In this document: piece after piece, positions 25,285-34,269 of the stretch
Layout of the letters: every line of letters starts with the position of its first letter
Numbering within the stretch: the first letter of the stretch is position 1
Origin: Pseudanabaena sp. BC1403
GTDB lineage: Bacteria; Cyanobacteriota; Cyanobacteriia; Pseudanabaenales; Pseudanabaenaceae
Assembly: GCF_002914585.1 (NCBI RefSeq)
Contig: NZ_PDDM01000022.1
Span: forward strand, 29,279 to 93,278
Length of the DNA stretch: 64,000 bases
Direction: 5' to 3'
The notes under the pieces: generated by a model
What the model saw: the letters and a program-made list of their open reading frames with translations, nothing else
Told to the model about the DNA's origin: nothing
Databases searched by the model: none
Translations under genes and position numbers: made by a program

Positions 25285-26154
25285 TCAACGCGCCAAATGT
25301 TCTTTTAGCCAAGCACTTAAATCAGCAGATGTTTGTAAGTCAAAGATTACTTCGGCTAAATTTTCTAGCTGCGCGACAGATAGTTTAGCAATCTTAGATT
25401 TTATGCTTGGAGATATTTTACCAAATTTGCGGGTTAGCATTCGTACCAACATCGCAGCCTGCCTTTGTAAGCCCTCTTGTTTACCAATTTGCAAGCCCTC
25501 TTGTTTACCTTCCAGCATAGCCTCTTGGTAGACGCGGGTTTTCTTTAGATCGCTATGTGTAAACATCGATTCAACCTCTTGACGACTTAGTTTTGGGAAT
25601 TTGTATACCAACACTGCCTCTATGAATTCTACTACGTTATCTCTCAGTTCAGTGTTTGTTTCTTGCTCAACTTTTTTGGCTAGGTTTCTTGCCATGGTTG
25701 GTGCTTTTTTTTCTGTGGCTAAGATTAGCTGAATGATGGCTATGCCAAGGGAGTTCGTTTCTTCCCGCAGGTCTTCTAAATATATGCGGGTGATCCTTCC
25801 TGAGACAATTAGTTCTTGGCAGAATTTGTCGGGTGTTGGTTCGCTATTGTGTTTCGCGAAGATGGCTATGGCTTGCCAGTCTTGGATGTGGCGATATTGG
25901 TTGAGATATAGGAAGATTTCGGCTAGTAATTCGGAGTAGAAGTCTTCTTTGGGTTGAAATTGGACTTCTACTAGAAATATTGGTTTGTCTTTGGTTTCGG
26001 GCATGAAGATACCGTCAAACCGAAATGCTTTTTCTTTGATCTCGGCTGAGCTGAATTTGTATCCTTCGGCTTCTGCGATCGGGCGATCGATTAGCTCGAA
26101 TAGTAGGGTGTGGAAGGATTGAAATAATTGATAGAATAACGTATCCGTCTTCAT
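25285..26154 (-). CDS. DUF2887 / Rpn-like putative nuclease
   Basis: 289 residues. FRFDGIFMPETKDKPIFLVEVQFQ supplies the D...ExQ nuclease pair of the DUF2887 branch of PD-(D/E)XK (Rpn/transposase_31-like) proteins, followed by LAEIFLYLNQYRHIQDWQAIAIF. The tail has repeated GKQEG units (KQEGLQIGKQEGLQRQAA), coded by repetitive DNA. These proteins are abundant and variable in cyanobacteria. A fragment of another family member is at 51343-51429. Convergent with the SWIM gene. Confidence 0.88.
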   Translation of the reverse strand: MKTDTLFYQLFQSFHTLLFELIDRPIAEAEGYKFSSAEIKEKAFRFDGIFMPETKDKPIFLVEVQFQPKEDFYSELLAEIFLYLNQYRHIQDWQAIAIFAKHNSEPTPDKFCQELIVSGRITRIYLEDLREETNSLGIAIIQLILATEKKAPTMARNLAKKVEQETNTELRDNVVEFIEAVLVYKFPKLSRQEVESMFTHSDLKKTRVYQEAMLEGKQEGLQIGKQEGLQRQAAMLVRMLTRKFGKISPSIKSKIAKLSVAQLENLAEVIFDLQTSADLSAWLKEHLAR

Positions 26155-26173
26155 AACGGTTTAGTTTAGCATG

Positions 26174-26286
26174 AGATTGTCTGGTGAAAATTTGGGCGAC
26201 GATGCTAGCGGCGGCTTCGCTTTTAATTGCTTCTTGATTGAGAAAAGCAAACACCCGTTGCTTGGTGACGAGACCGCGATTTACTT
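26174..26286 (-). pseudogene. duplicated 113-bp fragment of the WGR-HEAT gene
   Basis: This stretch aligns without gaps to 28272-28384, near the 3' end of the WGR-HEAT gene, with about a dozen mismatches. It encodes (minus strand) FAFLNQEAIKSEAAASIVAQIF, as against FAFLNQEAIKSEAAAHIVAQIF in the intact gene. No other part of the gene is present on either side. It lies just upstream of the AraC gene and its antisense strand creates a false N-terminal extension for it. Confidence 0.8.
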
Positions 26287-26338
26287 AGATCACCTTCTTT
26301 CCCAAATTCCTGAAATAAATACTTCCAAACTAATATCT

Positions 26339-27190
26339 ATGCATACTATTAACTTAGATGTCGGCTGTGATGTTTTCTATAATTCGTTGGCGCAGCATCC
26401 GCTTTGCTCCAGCGATCGAACTCATTCCATCGAACATATCGATCCGCACATAAAAATTGCGATTCCGTTTGAGGGAGCTGCATTTGAAGCAATGTGGCAA
26501 ACTCGATCGGGGCAACAGAAACAACAGCAAGTGAGATCGGGACACGTCTGTATTTTACCTGCAAACTTGCCCCACAAAGTTAGATTAGAGCGTAAATATG
26601 AGTCGATCGTCATTGATTTCAAACCTGAATTTGTCGATCGCATCGCCGATGAATTAGTCGGTAAAAATGTGGAAATTGTCGAGCAGTGGGCAGCAAGAGA
26701 TCCTTTGATTAAACAGCTTGGTATCGATTTGCGGCGGGAGTTTCACCAACAACCACCCAGAAGGTTGTACGTTGAATCGGTGATTCAGGTATTGGCAAAT
26801 CACCTCGTCAGAAACTACTCATCAAATCTGGTTGTGGTTGAAGATATCGCCACCAAACTCACACCTAAACAACTGCAACAGGCGATCGATCATATTCACG
26901 ATCGCTTCACAGAAGACATCAAATTGAGCGAATTGGCAGATGTGGTCAAAATGAGTCAATATCGCTTTGCACGCGCCTTCAAACAGTCTACAGGGATGCC
27001 TCCACATCAGTATTTGCTCTCCCAGAGGATCGATCGCGCTCAACAACTTTTAACTAACACCCAATTATCCATTAGCGACATTAGTTATCAGCTTGGATTT
27101 GCCAGTCAGAGCCACTTTACCGCGACATTTCGTCGATTTACGACCATCACTCCGAACCTGTATCGAAAAGAAATCGGGGCAAGTTTTTGA
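26339..27190 (+). CDS. AraC-family transcriptional regulator
   Basis: 283 residues from the ATG at 26339. The longer frame from 26171 reads through antisense of a gene fragment and is rejected. N-terminal cupin-like sensing half (HIKIAIPFEGAAFEAMW, GHVCILPANLPHKVRLE), C-terminal double helix-turn-helix (IKLSELADVVKMSQYRFARAFK, LSISDISYQLGFASQSHFTATFRR). It probably controls the methyltransferase gene that follows 78 nt downstream on the same strand. Confidence 0.92.
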   Translation: MHTINLDVGCDVFYNSLAQHPLCSSDRTHSIEHIDPHIKIAIPFEGAAFEAMWQTRSGQQKQQQVRSGHVCILPANLPHKVRLERKYESIVIDFKPEFVDRIADELVGKNVEIVEQWAARDPLIKQLGIDLRREFHQQPPRRLYVESVIQVLANHLVRNYSSNLVVVEDIATKLTPKQLQQAIDHIHDRFTEDIKLSELADVVKMSQYRFARAFKQSTGMPPHQYLLSQRIDRAQQLLTNTQLSISDISYQLGFASQSHFTATFRRFTTITPNLYRKEIGASF

Positions 27191-27268
27191 TAACCTCGGC
27201 AAGAAATTTGTAGCCCATCGTTAATCTAGTTGATATGGTGAAAGCACATCAATCATTAGGCTTTAATT

Positions 27269-27976
27269 ATGAGCGAGCAAAAAACAGCTATTGTATTCGA
27301 CAAAGAAATGGCTGCTCGATATGACAAAAGTAATGCTAAATTCGCTCCAATCAGTGACTCACTCTTTTTGATCATTCGCACGATCCTGTCCGATCTTCCT
27401 GTCAATGCTCGAATCCTCTGCGTCGGTATCGGTACTGGCTCGGAATTGCTAGATCTCGCCCAAGCATTCCCACAATGGCAATTTACCGCAGTAGAACCTT
27501 CCGCTCCGATGTTGGATATCTGCCGCCAGCGGGTTGAAGAAAACGGTTTCACATCACGCTGTACTTTTCACGAAGATTATCTCGATTCACTACCCGCAAC
27601 AGACTCATTTGATGCGGCGACTTGCTTGTGGGTTTCTCACTTCATCATGCAGCCAGAGGAGAGAACCAACTTGTTTCATCAAATAGCTTTACGACTTTGC
27701 CCACAGGGGTATTTGATTAATGGCGATCTCGCTTACGATCTCTCTTCCTTAGATTATCCAGACATTCTAGAGATTTGGTTCCAAATGAGGAAATCTGCTG
27801 AAGCACCAGCAGAGGAAATCGAAAAGATGCGTCAAGCCTATAGTACTGTTGTCGCCGTACTACCACCCGCAGCAGTCGCCTCAATTATTGCAGCGGGGGG
27901 CTTTGATGCCCCTGTATTGTGCTTTCAGAATTTACTGATGCACGCTTGGTATACAAGACGAAGATTGGTCGATTAA
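27269..27976 (+). CDS. class I SAM-dependent methyltransferase
   Basis: 235 residues. Motif I is ILCVGIGTGSELLDLAQ, the acidic loop is FTAVEPSAPMLDICRQR, motif II region DSFDAATCLWVSHF, and motif III QGYLINGDLAYDL. Small-molecule methyltransferase of the UbiE/TehB-like type. Substrate unknown. Probably cotranscribed with the AraC regulator. Confidence 0.88.
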   Translation: MSEQKTAIVFDKEMAARYDKSNAKFAPISDSLFLIIRTILSDLPVNARILCVGIGTGSELLDLAQAFPQWQFTAVEPSAPMLDICRQRVEENGFTSRCTFHEDYLDSLPATDSFDAATCLWVSHFIMQPEERTNLFHQIALRLCPQGYLINGDLAYDLSSLDYPDILEIWFQMRKSAEAPAEEIEKMRQAYSTVVAVLPPAAVASIIAAGGFDAPVLCFQNLLMHAWYTRRRLVD

Positions 27977-28043
27977 AGTCTCATTAATGAATTATTTGTA
28001 GGATGGGTTAGTGCAATGTAACGCATCCTATGTTTGTTTACAC

Positions 28044-28147
28044 TAAGTAGCTAAGCATAAGTAAACTTAAAACCTAGAAGAGCGTACCGCCCGCTACGCG
28101 GGCGGTACGCTCTCTGGTTTTGGTTTTTAATTATGCTTAACTGCTTA
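28044..28147. repeat. family-A repeat, full copy (104 bp), supplies a stop codon
   Basis: Left end TAAGTAGCTAAGCATAA, right end TTAATTATG...TGCTTA (28127-28147). The internal perfect 16-bp stem AGAGCGTACCGCCCGC (28079-28094) has loop TAC. The right end contains the stop codon of the WGR-HEAT gene (28137-28139), so the element defines the C-terminus of that protein. Confidence 0.82.
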
Positions 28148-31100
28148 ATTGTGGTAGTGATTTTGTCGGGATAGTAGATACTTTGATGGGAAGTGGAATT
28201 TGAGGATAGGTGAGATGGATTTTTAAGAGAGATTCTAGGGCTTTGGCTTTATCACCGATCGCGATCGCAGCAGATTGTCGGGTGAAGATTTGGGCGACGA
28301 TATGCGCAGCAGCTTCGCTTTTAATTGCTTCTTGATTGAGAAAGGCAAATACACGTTGCTTGGTGACACGACCGCGATTTACTTGGGCTAAGACTCTTGT
28401 GAAATAGGGAATTAGCTCCTGCAAACGACTGGGATTATTTGTGGCGTAGTTTTCTAGATAGTTGGTGGCAAATAGCTGCATATCCGTAGAAGGATGTTCG
28501 CTAAATTTAACTAGATATTCCTGTCCATCGGTTTCTTGAAAACAGCGACTGACTAAATCGCGTCCAAACTTGCGCACATCAGCGCGAATGCTATCGCAGA
28601 TGCTGATAATCACCACAGGCGTGAAGTCTTCAGGTTGGAGTAATTCTCCAAAGAGGCGAAATCCAAATAGCCTTGCATCATCCCAGTGGGATTCGAGAAA
28701 TGGTAATGCTGCGAGTAATTCCTCTGGTTGACGATGCAGACGGGGGAGTATCTGTTCGCCCATGGCATAGGAGGCAATGCGAACTGTTAACACTTCATGG
28801 TTGCTAAACTGAGCAATCTCTGCGATTGTAAAGCTACTCGCCCAAACCGATCTATTGACGGAGAGGATAGATCCCGCCACTTCTTGAGCGGCAGTAGATT
28901 TGGTTTGGAGAAGTTGCTGCGTTAACTCTTGGGTAGCCGCAGACATCCATTCAGGCAAATCGTGTTGGAGCAACTGACTGAGAAATTTATGCACCCCTTC
29001 GTTCGCTTCAGGTGCAAGCAAGACTTGGAGTAGTTGCCCTGCAAGAGTTGAGCTGAAGTCATGATTGTCATTAGCCAATCGATGAATGATCGGACGAATT
29101 GCTTCGCGCATATCCGCGATCGCATGGGTCGCGATCGCCAAGATTAGGGTCGTGCGTTCTAACAAAACGCGATCGGGTAATTGCCCAAACAGCCGCACGC
29201 CCAAAACCCTAACATGATCATAGGGGGATTCTAATAGAGCTTCCATTAAGCCTGATGGTAAGTCCATGACATTTATTTCATGGTTCACCAGAATCTGCGC
29301 TCCCAAGGTTTGTAACTCTGGCAGAGGATGACGCAGGAGATCGAGAATGATTTCTAAGCCTAGCGATCGCAATTGCATACTGAAGCTAAGTAATAGAGTT
29401 TCTGCTCCTTGTTTAGCTTGTTCTGCTTGATCGGGTTGCAGAGTCAGCATCAGGGCAATAATCTGTCCAATTAGCGATCGCGCTGTGACATCACTCAAAA
29501 TAGCCGCACCGAGTAACTGCCGCGCAAAAGTCCTCGTCTCCGCCTGTTTGCTCAATATTAACCCCGCAATTAAGTGACTATCTTCGGTTAAAAAGCGATC
29601 GCGTTGTTCGTTAATCCATCGATAAGCCTCGGTTCTTGCAGGCGCAAAAGCACAATTAGCCACCGCTAAAATCAGATTGCCATCAGGTCGATCAGATTGA
29701 TAACGTGACCCTGCCAGCTCAAATCCCAATTGCGCGGTGACTTCGTAGGGACGGTCTAAAATTTTAATCAGATTCTCTAGAGGTATCTCTGTACAAAAAC
29801 TTTGACATGACCGCATCGCTTTAACGGCAAAATGATGTACGGGGCGAGCTTCACTTTCTAATAGAAGTTGTAATAGCGCAGTGGGATGCTGTTCCCATAG
29901 TTGAGGGAATGCTTCTTCTCTAACTTTTGGCTCAGGACTTTCAGGCTTGTAGGGTGGAACGCATCGCCATGCTTTGGAGTTGGGCTTCAGAACATAACGG
30001 GGGCTATGCTCGTAGAGAATATGATTGAAGGTGAGATATTTAGCATAGATATCCCATTCAATTCTGGCTGATTCATACCGTCGCCAATTGCGATCATATT
30101 TATAGTAAACGGATTGCCGCACTTCCTCGGCATCAACATCAGCGTGCTGCAAGAGAATACTTACGGCTAAGTTAATGTAGGCTGGATCGTTTAATTCACC
30201 AAGTTTACGCAGCGATCGCCATACTCGCCGCCTTAAGTAACTGCGCGTTTTTTGGGAATAAACCTGATTATTCTCAATCTCTTCACATTCCGTTTTTTTA
30301 TCTTGATCGAAGCGCTTCGCAAGAATTGCGAATGCTTCCGCATCTTGACGATATTCGGCAATTTTAAAGATATGGCGCACTCTTTGGAAGTAGTTATATT
30401 CTAGGGGAACCGTTCTTAAAACCTCTAAAATCACAGGGCGAATCTTCTCACTATCGATTTGATAGAGCAATTCGATCGCCATAAAACGGTAGCGGTCGTC
30501 GCTATTGAGAAGAGTCTGAAAAGCTTCCGCAAATTGCTCAGCAGTACCATGGCGAACTGGATCTTGCAGTGCGATCGGTAATTGCGCGATTAATTGCGAT
30601 CGCATCTCCGCTTGTTTAGCACTATCAGCCAGTTTAAAAACAGCTTCAAAGGCAATGCGCTTTACTGCGTCTGGCGTAGCACTATTTTGATACAGCCCTT
30701 CTAATGCGGGAATGACACTGCGATCTCCACACCATCCTAATGACCAAGCGATCGCATAGTTCCTGATGGGATTGCGAGAAGTATTGAGCATTCGCAACAA
30801 AAGAGGTGCTGCTGCTACTATCTTTAGTTCTCCCACCCGCCAAATCAATCGATCTAAGGGATGCTGGCGATTCTCTTCGGCTGTGCTAGTTGTACTACCT
30901 CGTCTAGATACTCTGCTGGATCTTCTGCCAGAAGCTCGACCAGATACTTGCCGAGTAGCAACGACCGTCGGCACACCCACATTTAAGATTGCCACCAATC
31001 GATTGAGAATCGCTTGACTTCTGGCATCGCTATCAATGGGAATTTCTATCGGTGGCAGTGGAGGACTTGCGATCGGTGTAGAAGTTGTCTCAGCTTCCCC

Positions 31101-31340
31101 AGTAGCATCACGATAGCCTTTGTTTACTTTTGCATTGACTAAGCGATCGCGCAATTTCTGCGCTTGCTCTAGGGATACTGCTGTAACTGTCTCGGAATTC
31201 TCTTTGAGGACAGCCCCTTGTTTCCCATACCGCGAGTTGACCACATAGCGATTATCGCCAACCTGACAAAGATCGATTTCGTAGACTTTAGCTGAGCTGC
31301 CAGCCTGATAAAGCAGCGTCGTTCGTTTAATTATTTGCAT
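28137..31340 (-). CDS. WGR-domain HEAT-repeat giant protein
   Basis: 1067 residues. N-terminal WGR domain (~1-78: KRTTLLYQAGSSAKVYEIDL, NSRYGKQGAVLKE), a Ser/Arg-rich linker near 128-155 (GRRSSRVSRRGS), then HEAT-like helical repeats to the end (RNPIRNYAIAWSLGWCGD, LLDLLRHPLPELQTLGAQIL). It belongs with MolR/YehI-type proteins, which occur with SWIM, MoxR and VWA partners. The SWIM protein is at 23612-25264. MoxR and VWA are not in the window. The C-terminal end lies inside a repeat element. Confidence 0.85.
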   Translation of the reverse strand: MQIIKRTTLLYQAGSSAKVYEIDLCQVGDNRYVVNSRYGKQGAVLKENSETVTAVSLEQAQKLRDRLVNAKVNKGYRDATGEAETTSTPIASPPLPPIEIPIDSDARSQAILNRLVAILNVGVPTVVATRQVSGRASGRRSSRVSRRGSTTSTAEENRQHPLDRLIWRVGELKIVAAAPLLLRMLNTSRNPIRNYAIAWSLGWCGDRSVIPALEGLYQNSATPDAVKRIAFEAVFKLADSAKQAEMRSQLIAQLPIALQDPVRHGTAEQFAEAFQTLLNSDDRYRFMAIELLYQIDSEKIRPVILEVLRTVPLEYNYFQRVRHIFKIAEYRQDAEAFAILAKRFDQDKKTECEEIENNQVYSQKTRSYLRRRVWRSLRKLGELNDPAYINLAVSILLQHADVDAEEVRQSVYYKYDRNWRRYESARIEWDIYAKYLTFNHILYEHSPRYVLKPNSKAWRCVPPYKPESPEPKVREEAFPQLWEQHPTALLQLLLESEARPVHHFAVKAMRSCQSFCTEIPLENLIKILDRPYEVTAQLGFELAGSRYQSDRPDGNLILAVANCAFAPARTEAYRWINEQRDRFLTEDSHLIAGLILSKQAETRTFARQLLGAAILSDVTARSLIGQIIALMLTLQPDQAEQAKQGAETLLLSFSMQLRSLGLEIILDLLRHPLPELQTLGAQILVNHEINVMDLPSGLMEALLESPYDHVRVLGVRLFGQLPDRVLLERTTLILAIATHAIADMREAIRPIIHRLANDNHDFSSTLAGQLLQVLLAPEANEGVHKFLSQLLQHDLPEWMSAATQELTQQLLQTKSTAAQEVAGSILSVNRSVWASSFTIAEIAQFSNHEVLTVRIASYAMGEQILPRLHRQPEELLAALPFLESHWDDARLFGFRLFGELLQPEDFTPVVIISICDSIRADVRKFGRDLVSRCFQETDGQEYLVKFSEHPSTDMQLFATNYLENYATNNPSRLQELIPYFTRVLAQVNRGRVTKQRVFAFLNQEAIKSEAAAHIVAQIFTRQSAAIAIGDKAKALESLLKIHLTYPQIPLPIKVSTIPTKSLPQLSS

Positions 31341-31468
31341 GGCAAGCTCAAACTAATTAAGTTAATGCTGATGACAATCTTAGCCACCAAATATATATTA
31401 GGTCTGTCGGGAAACAAAAGTAAGGTATAGAAGCAACTTCACATTTCACTGGTTAATAGAAAACAGGC

Positions 31469-32767
31469 TTAATTTCTAGGTCTTTGATCGCTTTCAAGAT
31501 CAAAGATAACTTTCTGCCAGTACCAAACTTCGGGCATATTCGGATGATCTTGTTTCGCAATGTCGATTAGGCGCTGAGCGATCGCCATATTGCCGCCGAC
31601 CAAACTTAGCAAACGCTGCTGTAATTCCAGACTCGGCATTTGCATCAAATCCACATTTGCCGCAGCATTTGGCTGCTGACGCTTACCCTCTTTAGTTTGT
31701 TTTTCGAGTTCCGATCGCCAGAGATTAACCCGATCTAATGCATAGCGATACCGATCCATGTTCGACTGATTAAACCAAATATTCGCTGCTAGTTGGTAAT
31801 CATCGATCGCACCTTTTAGATCGCCAAAGTCATACCTTACCTCAGCGCGATCGCAATATAGTTGGGGACTATTGTTATTGAGAGAAAGCGATCGCGAAAA
31901 ATCTTCGATCGCAGTGCGATAGTCCTGAAGTTTTAGATGAGCTTTAGCGCGATCGCTATAGATTTCCGACATGCTGGGATATTCACGCAGTAATTCATTA
32001 AAATCGCTGATTGCTCCTTGAGCATCACCAATTTCGAGACGGATTCTGCCACGACTGATTCGCACTTCAAGATTTTGCGGTTCGAGGAAAGTTGCTTGGT
32101 TGAGGTCTTTGATCGCGGCTTCAGGATCGCCGAGCTTACCGAGGGTCAAGCCTCGCAGACAGAAAGCTTTAACATTTTTAGGATCGATTTGCAGTATCCA
32201 ATTGAGATCGATCAAGGCATTTGTATAGTCGCCCTTATCGATCCTTTGCTGCACATTGGCAAAAATATCGGTGGTAGATGGTGGCAACATTGCCTCTAGA
32301 GGTTTATAGCTCTCGATGCAACGGCGACAATTATCTTCATCCCGTAGTTCTAAGAATAGACTTGCTGCTTTCTTATAGGTAGCGATCGCCTTTTCGATTT
32401 GATTTTGTTGTTTATAGGTCAAGCCCAATAATTGATGTGCGATCGCGGATTTGGGATTAATTACTAGCGCTTGAGCAATGTCAGCTTGAGCCGTCGCGAT
32501 ATCGTTACTAGCAATGCGAGTAATGCTTCGAGCAATATACACATCGATCGCATCAGGTTTCAGGCTAAGAGCTTGGTCATAGTCAGCGATCGCTCCTTGG
32601 CGATCGCTCAAATCAAATAGGACTAAACCTCGCTGATAATATGCTTCAGCAAATTGAGCATTAGCTGCGATCGCACAGCTAAAGGCTTGCACAGCACCAT
32701 AGCGATCGCCAGCCTTCGCCTTAACTAACCCCTGCTGATAGAAATCTTCATTAAAATCTTGTATCAT
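31469..32767 (-). CDS. TPR-repeat protein
   Basis: 432 residues, no signal peptide. About nine tetratricopeptide repeats, such as AVQAFSCAIAANAQFAEAYY, GAIADYDQALSLKPDAIDVY and TAIEDFSRSLSLNNNSPQLY, then a C-terminal helical segment (LELQQRLLSLVGGNMAIAQRLI). Cytosolic scaffold of unknown partner. Many HIP1 octamers lie in the repeats. Divergent from the small coiled-coil gene at 32850. Confidence 0.88.
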   Translation of the reverse strand: MIQDFNEDFYQQGLVKAKAGDRYGAVQAFSCAIAANAQFAEAYYQRGLVLFDLSDRQGAIADYDQALSLKPDAIDVYIARSITRIASNDIATAQADIAQALVINPKSAIAHQLLGLTYKQQNQIEKAIATYKKAASLFLELRDEDNCRRCIESYKPLEAMLPPSTTDIFANVQQRIDKGDYTNALIDLNWILQIDPKNVKAFCLRGLTLGKLGDPEAAIKDLNQATFLEPQNLEVRISRGRIRLEIGDAQGAISDFNELLREYPSMSEIYSDRAKAHLKLQDYRTAIEDFSRSLSLNNNSPQLYCDRAEVRYDFGDLKGAIDDYQLAANIWFNQSNMDRYRYALDRVNLWRSELEKQTKEGKRQQPNAAANVDLMQMPSLELQQRLLSLVGGNMAIAQRLIDIAKQDHPNMPEVWYWQKVIFDLESDQRPRN

Positions 32768-32849
32768 GGCTCTACTTGCTATCCCAGCTATAGCGATTAT
32801 GATAAATGAAACTCATACTTTTGCAGTGCATTACTCAGGAGTTATCGCG

Positions 32850-33137
32850 ATGTCCAAAAAGTCAAAAGATATCAAGCATCAGATCGAAAAAACGCTACAT
32901 ACAGTTGCGGACGTAGCTCAACAGCAGTACGAAAAGAATTTAAGAAAAGCCCATAAAAATGTTGATAAGCAGGTTGGGTCAGTGCGCGATCGCCTTGAAG
33001 AATTTGATAGCTGGGCAGTTGAGTCGGTTAACGAGGCTTTAGAAAATGTCGAGAAAAAACTAGAGAAAAAAGTCTCGAAAACCCTGAACCGTTTTCAAAA
33101 AGCAGCGCAATCGGCATGGGAAAAACTAACTGATTAG
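32850..33137 (+). CDS. small charged coiled-coil protein
   Basis: 95 residues from the ATG at 32850, chosen because CAGGAG lies about 8 nt upstream. The in-frame codon at 32766 overlaps the divergent TPR gene. Composition is mostly Lys, Glu, Gln and Val in a continuous helix (KQVGSVRDRLEEFDSWAVESV, ENVEKKLEKKVSKTLNRF). It resembles apolipoprotein-like helical or membrane-remodelling proteins only in character. Function unknown. Ends at a bidirectional terminator. Confidence 0.7.
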   Translation: MSKKSKDIKHQIEKTLHTVADVAQQQYEKNLRKAHKNVDKQVGSVRDRLEEFDSWAVESVNEALENVEKKLEKKVSKTLNRFQKAAQSAWEKLTD

Positions 33138-33171
33138 CTATAGCGCAAAGCGCTGCAATGAAATTCATGTA

Positions 33172-33200
33172 AAAAAAGAAGCGCTTTGCGCTTCTTTTTT
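33172..33200. terminator. bidirectional intrinsic terminator
   Basis: Perfect 13-bp stem AAAAAAGAAGCGC with loop TTT, A-run on the left and T-run on the right, between the convergent ends of the coiled-coil gene and hisG. Confidence 0.85.
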
Positions 33201-33202
33201 CG

Positions 33203-33835
33203 TTAAACAGTAACTTGCATTTGTTGCATTAACTCACTGAAGCGATCGCTATGTAAGCGATAACTAAGCGGATGTCCGATTAATCGGGCTGTGCTTTGAT
33301 ATAAAACTTCAATTTCAATGAGTCCATTATCTTTGAGTGTCTTTCCCGTAGAAACTAAGTCCACGATCGCTTCTGCCATGCCTGTAATTGGGCCAAGCTC
33401 AACTGAACCATAGAGGGGAATAATCTCAACAGGTAAATCAATGCTGTCAAAGTAGGCTTGGGCGCAACCGACATATTTTGAGGCGACACGGCTATGGGGC
33501 GGCAAGTCTAGTGGCGAGCGATAGCGGCTCTCTCCTGAAACAGCGATCGACATCCGACAGCCACCAAATCCCAAGTCAAGCAACCTTGCCACTTTAGGAG
33601 TTTTTTCACGCAATACATCTTCACCTACGATGCCAGCCTGAGCCTGTCCATATTCCACATATACAGGCACATCTTGCGCTCTTACTAGCAGTGCTTTGGC
33701 GGCTCCTGTGGGATCGGTGATTTGGAGTTGGCGGTTCGATGCATCGAGGAATGCGCTAAAGTCGAGCCCAACTCCTTGGAGTAAGCGGATCGAGTCTTTT
33801 AACAGTGAGCCTTTGGGCAGTGCGAAGGTGAACAT
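33203..33835 (-). CDS. hisG: ATP phosphoribosyltransferase, short form
   Basis: 210 residues from ATG 33835 ([16 protein letters not shown]). The upstream in-frame start at 33895 would add 20 non-conserved residues. Landmarks: [49 protein letters not shown]. It starts histidine biosynthesis by joining ATP and PRPP. The short form lacks the regulatory domain and needs HisZ, a histidyl-tRNA-synthetase-like partner, for activity. hisZ is not in the window, while hisS is at 47805. Confidence 0.94.
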   Translation of the reverse strand: MFTFALPKGSLLKDSIRLLQGVGLDFSAFLDASNRQLQITDPTGAAKALLVRAQDVPVYVEYGQAQAGIVGEDVLREKTPKVARLLDLGFGGCRMSIAVSGESRYRSPLDLPPHSRVASKYVGCAQAYFDSIDLPVEIIPLYGSVELGPITGMAEAIVDLVSTGKTLKDNGLIEIEVLYQSTARLIGHPLSYRLHSDRFSELMQQMQVTV

Positions 33836-33911
33836 GGAATGGGGTTTGCTTGAGCGTTTGTCATAGTCCATTCTACAGCCCATTGCCGATCGCAAAAAAT
33901 GCTGACCAATA

Positions 33912-34154
33912 ATACCAATTCACAAAAGTGTGGCAACACTTTCGTGAATTAAAAACCAAACCCAGTAAGGGTTTTAAAACAGCAGTTCTCATTATAAAAA
34001 TCGGTTATTTGAAAGCCCGCCGTTGGCGGGCTTTCAAATAACCGATTTTGGTGTTTCCAGCGCCTTCGGCGCTGGAAACACCAAAATCGGTTTCATAATG
34101 AGAATTGCTGATTTTAAAAACACAAAGTGGCTACGCCATTTTGTGTTTTGGTAT
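33912..34154. repeat. 103-bp composite repeat (family C), copy 3, split by a MITE
   Basis: Reverse orientation to copies at 7940 and 51237. The left part 33912-33979 ends at TTTTAAAA. The right part resumes after a 132-bp insertion at a second TTTTAAAA (34112-34119) and runs to TTGGTAT. Removing insertion and one TTTTAAAA gives exactly 103 bp. Confidence 0.9.
33980..34111. mobile_element. 132-bp MITE with 8-bp target duplication
   Basis: Terminal inverted repeats CAGCAGTTCTCATTAT and (reading inward from the other end) TCAGCAATTCTCATTAT. Two inner hairpins: GAAAGCCCGCC/GGCGGGCTTTC and a CCAAAATCGG-flanked stem with GCGCCTTCGGCGC tip. Direct repeat TTTTAAAA at 33972-33979 and 34112-34119. No coding capacity, so it must have been moved by a transposase encoded elsewhere. 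The 62-residue frame inside it is not a gene. Confidence 0.9.
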
Positions 34155-34269
34155 AATGCTGAAATTGTCTTCAGTTGTTGGATTTTTTGGCTTTGCTGAA
34201 AATTTGGAGAGTCTGTAGGCAATCAGATTGCTAATGCGATACTTCTCAACTAGCCATTGTCTGCCGTCT

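Noticed and set aside
26171..26338. N-terminal extension of the AraC regulator
   Set aside because: The extension is antisense of a duplicated WGR-HEAT fragment. The conserved protein starts at 26339.
34034..34222. 62-residue minus-strand frame
   Set aside because: It lies across the MITE and the interrupted 103-bp repeat. Its sequence is hairpin arms read through, with no protein character.
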